From Solirubrobacterales bacterium (GTDB lineage Bacteria; Actinomycetota; Thermoleophilia; Solirubrobacterales; Solirubrobacteraceae), in NCBI GenBank assembly GCA_015655225.1, contig JAATFK010000356.1, positions 1 through 15,014 of the forward strand: DNA of 15,014 nt, written 5' to 3'. This document shows, piece after piece, positions 7,276 through 12,645 of the stretch (position 1 is its first letter; each line of letters begins with the position of its first letter). The notes under the pieces were generated by a model. The model was not told the origin of the DNA. It ran no database searches and saw nothing but the letters and a program-made list of their open reading frames with translations. The position numbers and the translations under genes were made by a program.

Positions 7276-8513
7276 TCGCCGCGGACCGCTTCGGACCCCA
7301 GCGCGCCGTCTCGAAGGCCCCGCCGCCGCTCGAGGGCGTTCGCGTCGCGGACTTCACGTCGTACGCGTCGGGCCCCTACTGCGGCTTGATGCTCGCCCTG
7401 CTCGGCGCCGAGGTGATCCGCGTCGAGTCGCGCACGCGGCTCGATCTCAACCGGCGTCCGCATCCGCTCTACGGACGCCTCGAGATCCCCAAGTACGACC
7501 ACCTCTCCGCGCGCAAGAAGTCGATCACGCTCGACCTCAAGACCGAGCAGGGCAACGAGCTCGCGCGCGAGCTGGTTGGCGTCTCCGACGTCGTGCTGGA
7601 GAACTTCCGGCCCGGCGTGATGGAACGACTCGGCCTCGCCTGGCCCGAGCTCCACCGCCTCAACGAGCGAGCCGTGATGGTGTCGATCTCCGCCTACGGT
7701 CAAGAGGGACCCAACAGCCGCCGACCGGGCTACGCCCCCGTGTTCGGAGCCGAGGGTGGCCTGGGCTACGTGCAGGGATACCCGGACGGCCCGCCGCTTG
7801 AGGTGCGCAATCAGATGGACCACCAAGTCGGGCTCACGGGCGCGTTGCTCGCTGTCGCACTCCTGGAGGAGCGCGACCTGACCGACGGGCTCGGGCGACG
7901 AGCGGACGTCGCGGCGTGCGAGGTCGCGACGATGCTGGTCGGCGAATCCGTGATCGCGGCGCTCGCCGACGAGGCGATCGAGCTGCGCCTGGGCAACGAC
8001 CACGAGGTCTGGGCCCCACACGGCGTCTACCCGACCGCTGGCGAGGACCGCTGGATCGCGATTGCCGTGCGCGATGACGCCGAGTGGTCGGCGCTCGTCG
8101 AGCTTGTCGGCTCCGACGCGCTGCTCGAGCCCGAGCTGCGAAGCGCTGCGGTGCGGCGACAACGACGGGAAGAGCTCGACGCCGAGCTGACGATATGGAC
8201 GAGAGGACAGGATGGTCGGGAACTCGCCGCGGCACAGCAGCGAGCCGGCGTCTGCGCCGACATCTCTATGTCTGCTCGCGACCTGGTCGAGGACGAGCAT
8301 CTCCGCGAGCGCGGCTCGCTGGTGAGAATCACCCATCCCGAATACGGAGAGCGCGTCACGGTTCAGACGCCGTGGCACTACCGTGACGGCGCCACTGACC
8401 TCGCGACGTGGTCGCCCGACATCGGACAGGACAACGACGCGGTGATCTGCGGCCTCCTCGGTCACGGCCGCGAGGAGCTCGACGAGTGGATCGCCGAGCG
8501 TTCTGTCTACTGA
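7272..8513 (+). CDS. full-length family III (CaiB/BaiF) CoA transferase
   Basis: A 413-residue, complete type III CoA transferase and the most canonical of the four here. It shows LEGVRVADFTSYASGPYCG, then LALLGAEVIRVES (20-53), RKKSITLDLKTEQG (81-94), VVLENFRPGVMERLGLAW (107-124), SISAYGQEGPNSRRPGYAP (138-156) and NQMDHQVGLTGALLAVALL, with D183 at the catalytic anhydride-forming position. The C-terminal part has GVYPTAGEDRWIAIAV, a GVCADISMSARDLVEDEHL segment and the usual tail LLGHGREELDEWI. It should transfer CoA from a donor thioester to a carboxylate in the cytoplasm. The start is the GTG at 7272, overlapping the upstream stop in GTGA; family alignment begins about 20 residues in. It is followed after five bases by the isochorismatase-like gene. 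Donor and acceptor cannot be deduced. Confidence 0.9.
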   Translation: MIAADRFGPQRAVSKAPPPLEGVRVADFTSYASGPYCGLMLALLGAEVIRVESRTRLDLNRRPHPLYGRLEIPKYDHLSARKKSITLDLKTEQGNELARELVGVSDVVLENFRPGVMERLGLAWPELHRLNERAVMVSISAYGQEGPNSRRPGYAPVFGAEGGLGYVQGYPDGPPLEVRNQMDHQVGLTGALLAVALLEERDLTDGLGRRADVAACEVATMLVGESVIAALADEAIELRLGNDHEVWAPHGVYPTAGEDRWIAIAVRDDAEWSALVELVGSDALLEPELRSAAVRRQRREELDAELTIWTRGQDGRELAAAQQRAGVCADISMSARDLVEDEHLRERGSLVRITHPEYGERVTVQTPWHYRDGATDLATWSPDIGQDNDAVICGLLGHGREELDEWIAERSVY

Positions 8514-8518
8514 GAGAA

Positions 8519-9145
8519 ATGACCGAGCCTGGCGTCACGTCGCCCACTCCCCAGAGCCGCCGGGCGTTGCTGCTGCTCGACCTCCAGGACGGCGTGTGTC
8601 GCGAGGACGGGGAGATCGGACGCCACGGGCTCGGCGCGCAGGTCACGGAGCGCGACGTTCTCGGACACGCGCGAAGCGCGTTGACGCGAGCCCGGGAGCT
8701 GGGCCTGTTCGTCGCGTACGCGCGTGTGGCGTTCGACGACGGCTACACCATGCTCACCTCACGCGCGCGTCGACTGCAGAGTGTGAGAAGAGCCGGCCTC
8801 GCGCGGGCCAGCGGTCCGGGGGCGGCGATCTGCGACGAGATCCGGCCCGCGGCAAGCGAACTGGTCGTGGACAAGCGCGGAATCGACCCGCTCGTGGGGA
8901 CCGCACTGCTGCCGGCCCTCATCGGCGCGGGCGTCACCGAGCTGGCGCTCGGCGGCGTCGCGACGGACCACGTCGTCGAGTCGGCGGCCCGCCACGCCGC
9001 CGACCTCGGCTTCAACGTCACCGTGCTCGAGGATCTCTGTGCGTCCATGACGCTGGAGCTTCATCGCCACGCAATCGAAGAGACGTTGCCCTACTACGCC
9101 TACATCAGCGATTGGACGAGCTATCTCGACGACGCCCGGTCGTGA
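8519..9145 (+). CDS. isochorismatase-family hydrolase lacking the nucleophilic Cys
   Basis: A 208-residue isochorismatase/cysteine-hydrolase fold protein. RRALLLLDLQDG gives catalytic D21, ELVVDKRGIDPLVGT gives K119, and ELALGGVATDHVVESAARHA is the region that normally reads TDxCVxxTA. Here the Cys position is Val152, so the Asp-Lys-Cys triad of nicotinamidase, N-carbamoylsarcosine amidase and relatives is incomplete. The Cys-less isochorismatases PhzD and EntB hydrolyse vinyl ethers using Asp and Lys, so a related chemistry or a non-amidase role is possible. The length matches the family. The start is ATG 8519, five bases after the preceding stop and with only a weak purine stretch before it, suggesting coupled translation. 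It is the last gene of the catabolic cluster. Confidence 0.82.
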   Translation: MTEPGVTSPTPQSRRALLLLDLQDGVCREDGEIGRHGLGAQVTERDVLGHARSALTRARELGLFVAYARVAFDDGYTMLTSRARRLQSVRRAGLARASGPGAAICDEIRPAASELVVDKRGIDPLVGTALLPALIGAGVTELALGGVATDHVVESAARHAADLGFNVTVLEDLCASMTLELHRHAIEETLPYYAYISDWTSYLDDARS

Positions 9146-9259
9146 ACGGCCCATCCTCGACGAAGGGGACGGTTTGGCGTGTGGTCTCGTTCCTGGCGTC
9201 GTCGTCCTCGACCACTGGTCCTCGCTTCGCGGCTCGCCGAGAGACCCCTACGTCCGGCA

Positions 9260-9472
9260 TCACGATAGGAGCCTGCTGCGGTCCGGTTCGCCGATTGCGG
9301 CATGCGCCTGTATCCAGGCCACCAGGTCGCCCGAAATTCCTGTCAGTGTCCGAAGCGCGGCGCCGGCTTCCGCCTCGGTCATCGTCTCGATCGCTTCCAA
9401 CATCGCAACGCGATGCGCGCCGACATCGGCGACGGAGGTCAGGGCGACCCGGTATGCGTGGGCTGGCCCGCA
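9260..9472 (-). pseudogene. remnant of a minus-strand regulator, MarR-like C-terminal part
   Basis: The minus frame between stops at 9475-9473 and 9262-9260 reads as a well-composed helical protein end: AYRVALTSVADVGAHRVAML, then EAIETMTEAEAGAALRTL, and further on GDLVAWIQAHAAIGEPDRSR. The pattern (xRVxLT after the wing, then a long helix with EAE and LRTLTGI) resembles the dimerisation end of MarR-family repressors. There is no start codon until an ATG at 9403, and an in-frame TGA blocks the upstream side, beyond which no MarR-like sequence continues in any minus frame that I could read. This looks like the surviving 3' part of a regulator gene. The family call rests on pattern only, and a short functional ORF of about 47 residues from 9403 cannot be excluded. 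Confidence 0.35.
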
Positions 9473-9475
9473 TCA

Positions 9476-9488
9476 CACCGTAACGGTG
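9476..9488. repeat. perfect inverted repeat CACCGT-A-ACGGTG
   Basis: A 13-base palindrome with 6-base arms and a single central A, of the size of a dimeric-repressor operator. It lies right at the broken upstream edge of the regulator remnant. It could be an operator kept from that locus or for the symporter gene, which starts 232 bases downstream. Confidence 0.35.
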
Positions 9489-9583
9489 ACAATCGCGTGG
9501 GCGAAAGCGGCCCGACCGTCCCACCGCGCCCACCGCGCCGTTGCGCCAGAATGGCTCAGGAAGCTTCGCCCTCCCGCAAGACG

Positions 9584-9602
9584 GGGACCAGGGAAGTCCC
9601 TG
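9584..9602. repeat. nested inverted repeats upstream of the symporter gene
   Basis: CAGGGA-N2-TCCCTG (9589-9602) is a perfect 6-base-arm dyad, overlapped by GGGAC-N7-GTCCC (9584-9600), which could form an alternative hairpin. The site lies about 120 bases before the symporter start. No T tract follows, so it is more likely a protein site or a chance dyad than a terminator. Confidence 0.3.
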
Positions 9603-9720
9603 CTCAGTGCCGTTAAATCGCCCTCGTTCGCAGGGGGGAAGGCACTATCCCGATCAGATTGGTGTAGATTCTTCCGGCCGCAAGGCACGGATCGGGTCAA
9701 TCGGAGGGAACGAAGGCATC

Positions 9721-11343
9721 ATGCATGTGGATTGGTCGGGACTGGCGACGCTCGCCGCGGTGGCGCTGAGCTGGGTCGGCATCTGGTTCCTGCGCAAGCG
9801 GAACCTCAACTTCAGCCTCGTCGCGATCACCGCCTTGGCGATCGGCGTCCCGATCGGATTGGTCGCGGGCAACCACGTCCAGACGATCAACCCCATCGGC
9901 GAGATCTACATCAACGTGCTGCTCGCCACCGTCGGTCCCCTGATCCTGGTGGCGATCATCTCCTCGATCACCTCCCTCGGCAGCCTCGCGAAGCTCCGCA
10001 GCATCGGCCTGCGCTCGATCTTCTGGCTGCTGCTGAGCAATGCTCTCGCCGTCGCTCTCGCGATGGGCGTCGCCCTCGCCTTCGAGCCCGGCCGCGGCCT
10101 GCACCACCAGCTCGGCAGCCTCTCGACCGACGCGATCCAGGGCCAGGTGCAGAACTTCAGCCAGGTGGTCGTCGGCTTCTTCCCGACGAACGTCGTCCAG
10201 AACTTCAGCGCCAACGACGTCATCCCGATCATCCTGATCGCCGTCACCCTCTCGGTCGCCTACCTCGCGCTGGCGGAGAGAGAGCGCGCGAGAGTCGAGT
10301 CGTTCCGCTCCGGCGCCGAGGCCCTCAAGCTCGTCATCTTCAAGGCCGTCGCCTACGTGATCCGCACCACGCCGTACGCGATCGTCTCCCTCACCGCCTT
10401 CATGGTCGGCAGCAGCACGAGCCTCGGCAAGGACTTCCGCTCGCTGATCGGGCTCCTCGCACTCGTCTGGGGCGCCTGCTTCGTCCACACCTACGTCATC
10501 AACGGCGCGATCCTTCGTGCCTTCGGCGGCGTCCCGGTGGTCGCCTTCTTCCGCAAGATCTTCCCGGCCCAGCTGACCGCGTTCAGCACGCAGAGCAGCA
10601 TCGGCTCGCTCCCCGTGACGACCGCGCGGCTCACCCGCCAGGTCGGCGTCCACACCGAGATCGCGCACTTCACGGCGCCGCTCGGCACCACGATCGGCAT
10701 GCCCGGCTGCGCCGGCATCTGGCCGATCCTGATCGCGGTCTGGGGCATCAACGCCTACGGCCTCTCGTACTCGCCGGGTCAGTACCTCATCCTCGGGATC
10801 CTCGGCGTGATCGTCTCGGTCGGCACGGCCGGCGTCCCCGGCGCGGCGACCGTCGCCGCCGCCACGGTCCTCTCCGCCGCCCACCTGCCGCTCGAGTTCG
10901 TCGCCGCGACGATTCCCATCAGCATCATCGCCGACATGGCGCGCACGACGACCAACGTCACCGCCGCCGCCGTCAGCGCCACCGTCGTGGCGCGCCAGAC
11001 GGGCTTGCTCGACGACGACATCTTCGCCGGCCGCGTCGCGTTCGTCGATGAGGACGAGCTGGCCGAGTCTGAGGTCGTCGGGAACGAGCCACGGGAGCGC
11101 GTGCTCGTCGGGGCCTATCCGACCGGGGCGTACCAAGCTGGCCCCTACCAAGCAGGCCCCCCACCGGCTTCCGCGTTGCCAGCGCCCGTCGCTCCCCAGT
11201 ACCACGCCGTTCCGGTCCCGATGGTGCGACGTCCGAACAGCTCAGGTGCGCTCCCCCGGGTCTTCTGGGGGCCGGACGAGCTTGCGGTCACCGATGCGTC
11301 CGAGGCCGTCGCCACGGCTCCCCCTACTGAGTCACTCAATTGA
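9721..11343 (+). CDS. DAACS-family cation symporter, TcyP-like
   Basis: A 540-residue integral membrane protein of the dicarboxylate/amino acid:cation symporter family. Multiple hydrophobic helices cover residues 5-430. The transport core is recognisable: hairpin 1 STQSSIGSLPVT (289-300), the helix-7 motif PLGTTIGMPGCAG (320-332) replacing the NMDG form of glutamate carriers, hairpin 2 GTAGVPGAA (369-377) and helix 8 DMARTTTNV (405-413) with its cation and substrate residues. The GMPGCAG version is reminiscent of the TcyP L-cystine branch, so cystine or another amino acid is the best guess. The start is ATG 9721, with GGAGGG at 9703-9708; the frame is open upstream to 9541 but that part reads as non-coding. 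The C-terminal ~100 residues are unusual, with a short repeat GAYPTGAYQAGPYQAGP and a Pro/Ala-rich tail, probably disordered and cytoplasmic. The stop at 11341 lies 20 bases before the next gene. Confidence 0.88.
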   Translation: MHVDWSGLATLAAVALSWVGIWFLRKRNLNFSLVAITALAIGVPIGLVAGNHVQTINPIGEIYINVLLATVGPLILVAIISSITSLGSLAKLRSIGLRSIFWLLLSNALAVALAMGVALAFEPGRGLHHQLGSLSTDAIQGQVQNFSQVVVGFFPTNVVQNFSANDVIPIILIAVTLSVAYLALAERERARVESFRSGAEALKLVIFKAVAYVIRTTPYAIVSLTAFMVGSSTSLGKDFRSLIGLLALVWGACFVHTYVINGAILRAFGGVPVVAFFRKIFPAQLTAFSTQSSIGSLPVTTARLTRQVGVHTEIAHFTAPLGTTIGMPGCAGIWPILIAVWGINAYGLSYSPGQYLILGILGVIVSVGTAGVPGAATVAAATVLSAAHLPLEFVAATIPISIIADMARTTTNVTAAAVSATVVARQTGLLDDDIFAGRVAFVDEDELAESEVVGNEPRERVLVGAYPTGAYQAGPYQAGPPPASALPAPVAPQYHAVPVPMVRRPNSSGALPRVFWGPDELAVTDASEAVATAPPTESLN

Positions 11344-11363
11344 TGCGCAATCAGGAGAACGAG

Positions 11364-12554
11364 ATGGTGAAGTCGTACAACCGCCTGCGGCGAGCGATCG
11401 TGGGCGGTGCCGTGATGGGCGTCTCCGTGCTCGGGGTGGCGTCCGCCGCCCAGGCCACGGACATCACGAACCCGGCCCAGAACCCGGTGCCGATCACCGT
11501 CACGATCGACGGTCAGACCTACCACGACGGGCTCGACACGCTGCCCGGCTACGACGACACCGCCTGCACGCCGATCCCGGACGTCCAGTACGACTTCGCG
11601 GACAACCAGGTCCAGTACTACGACGACGACGGCAACCTGATCACGACGGCTCACTGGACCGAGTGGTCGCGCATCAGCTCGTACAGAACCTGGCTCGCGC
11701 AGCAGCCCGGCTCCGGGTCGACGTCGACCACGCCGAGCAGCGGCGGCTCGACCGCGACCACGCCGAGCAGCGGCGGCTCGACCGCGACCACCCCGAGCAG
11801 CGGCGGCTCGACCTCCACGGCGGCTCCGACCTCCGCGGGCACCGGCACCGCAGCTCCGACCACGAGCGGCTCCACGAGCGCCGGCACGACGAGCCCGGCC
11901 GCGAAGACCACGACCTCCGCGGCGAAGAAGACGACCAGCTCCGCGGCGAAGAAGACCACCAGCTCCGCCGCCAAGAGCACCAGCTCCACAGCGAAGAAGA
12001 CCACCAGCTCCGGCGCGAAGAAGAGCACCAGCTCGGCCGCCAAGAGCACGAGCTCCGCCCCGACGACCAGCAGCTCCGCTGGGTCGAGCACCGCGAGCAC
12101 CACGGCCGGAACGACCTCCTCGCCGACGACCGCCGGGTCGAGCTCGCCGACGGTGGCCGCCTCCTCCTCGACCGCGAAGAAGAAGAGCGCCAAGTCGGCG
12201 AAGAAGGACAGCACCTCGTCGAACGACACGACGACCGCTGCCCCGGCTGCCGGCGGAGGGTCCTCCTCCGGCGGCAGCGGCACGACGGCGCCCGCCGCGT
12301 CGGGCACGTCCGCGCCGGGCGCCGCGACCTCGACCGCCGGCGGCACCGCCGCCGCGTCGACGTCGGGCGGCGGCACGCAGGACACGGCGAAGTACAAGCT
12401 GGCGAGCGCGACCACCGGCGGCGCCGGGGGCGGCAACACCCACCTCGCCGGCGAAGGGATCCTCGCGGTCCTGGCCGCGATGGCCGGTCTCGCCTACCTG
12501 TTCGGCTTCTCCAAGCGCCCGGCCTTCGGCCGGCGTGGCGTCAAAGGGTCGTAA
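11364..12554 (+). CDS. secreted Ser/Thr/Ala/Lys-rich repeat protein with C-terminal membrane anchor
   Basis: A 396-residue exported protein of unknown function. A signal peptide covers residues 1-31 (NRLRR, hydrophobic core, cleavage after AQA). A small folded region at 32-115, rich in Asp and Tyr with one Cys (GQTYHDGLDTLPGYDD, then DDDGNLITTAHWTEW), is followed by a ~235-residue low-complexity linker of Ser, Thr, Ala, Gly and Lys. The C-terminus has LAGEG (361-365), a hydrophobic helix (about 366-382) and a basic tail (KRPAFGRRGVKGS), which resembles a sortase signal of the LAxTG type but with Glu for Thr. Start 11364 is chosen because AGGAG at 11353-11357 is six bases upstream and the signal peptide begins there; an ATG at 11343 touching the previous stop is less likely. 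The linker suggests a wall-spanning, possibly glycosylated stalk. It may be co-transcribed with the symporter. Confidence 0.8.
   Translation: MVKSYNRLRRAIVGGAVMGVSVLGVASAAQATDITNPAQNPVPITVTIDGQTYHDGLDTLPGYDDTACTPIPDVQYDFADNQVQYYDDDGNLITTAHWTEWSRISSYRTWLAQQPGSGSTSTTPSSGGSTATTPSSGGSTATTPSSGGSTSTAAPTSAGTGTAAPTTSGSTSAGTTSPAAKTTTSAAKKTTSSAAKKTTSSAAKSTSSTAKKTTSSGAKKSTSSAAKSTSSAPTTSSSAGSSTASTTAGTTSSPTTAGSSSPTVAASSSTAKKKSAKSAKKDSTSSNDTTTAAPAAGGGSSSGGSGTTAPAASGTSAPGAATSTAGGTAAASTSGGGTQDTAKYKLASATTGGAGGGNTHLAGEGILAVLAAMAGLAYLFGFSKRPAFGRRGVKGS
11718..11807 (+). repeat. three tandem 30-base repeats within the stalk protein gene
   Basis: Three head-to-tail 30-base units encode STTPSSGG-type decapeptides (S-T-A-T-T-P-S-S-G-G). 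Units differ at only a few bases, so recent expansion by slippage is likely and copy number may vary between strains. Confidence 0.9.
11901..12060 (+). repeat. degenerate ~24-base repeats encoding KKTTSSAA-like octapeptides
   Basis: About six or seven units of AAKKTTSS, with variants such as AAKSTSS and GAKKSTSS, run through this part of the linker. They give a positively charged, Ser/Thr-rich segment that could contact anionic wall polymers. Confidence 0.8.
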
Positions 12555-12559
12555 TCAGC

Positions 12560-12573
12560 AATTCGTAATTCGT
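12560..12573 (+). repeat. tandem 7-base direct repeat AATTCGT
   Basis: AATTCGT occurs twice in a row immediately after the stop of the stalk protein gene and just before the stem-loop. It is relatively AT-rich for this window; its role is unknown. Confidence 0.5.
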
Positions 12574-12576
12574 GAC

Positions 12577-12606
12577 CAGGTGACCCCGCCCGTACGGGGT
12601 CGCCTG
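12577..12606 (+). terminator. strong 12-bp stem-loop between surface-protein genes
   Basis: Arms CAGGTGACCCCG (12577-12588) and CGGGGTCGCCTG (12595-12606) pair over 12 positions with one G-T wobble and a 6-base loop. No T run follows, so it is either a GC-rich actinobacterial terminator without a U tract, or an intercistronic hairpin that protects the upstream mRNA or attenuates the downstream gene, which starts 40 bases later. Confidence 0.6.
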
Positions 12607-12645
12607 CAGAGCATCACCCAACATCAGAGAGACGAAAGGAAGATC

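Larger units (their letters stand above)
9146..9720. other. 575-base gap without an intact gene
   Basis: No convincing full-length gene reads on either strand; open frames here give Arg/Pro/Ser-rich translations typical of GC-rich non-coding DNA. The gap holds a probable minus-strand gene remnant (9260-9472), two inverted repeats (9476-9488 and 9584-9602), and the leader and ribosome binding site of the symporter gene. A TAGATT at 9665-9670 could be its -10 box but no -35 match is seen. No stem-loop with a T run that would clearly end the upstream operon was found. Confidence 0.6.

Noticed and set aside
9129..9143. Hairpin ACGAC-N5-GTCGT at the end of the isochorismatase-like gene as a terminator
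   Set aside because: Only five base pairs, inside the coding end, with no T run; too weak to call.
9105..9533. Minus-strand frame of 142 codons in the gap
   Set aside because: Arg/Asp/Ser-rich with no pattern; the alternative minus frame holding the regulator-like segment is far more protein-like.
9541..9720. Upstream extension of the symporter reading frame
   Set aside because: The extra 60 residues are Gly/Ser/Arg-rich and unlike a transporter N-terminus; ATG 9721 has a GGAGGG upstream and starts the first helix.
9697..11205. Minus-strand open frame of 502 codons opposite the symporter
   Set aside because: Asp/Arg/Gly-rich shadow of a membrane protein gene with clear transporter motifs on the + strand.
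11718..12060. Repeated units considered as a CRISPR or other non-coding array
   Set aside because: Units are head to tail without spacers, in multiples of three, and in frame within a signal-peptide gene; they are peptide repeats.
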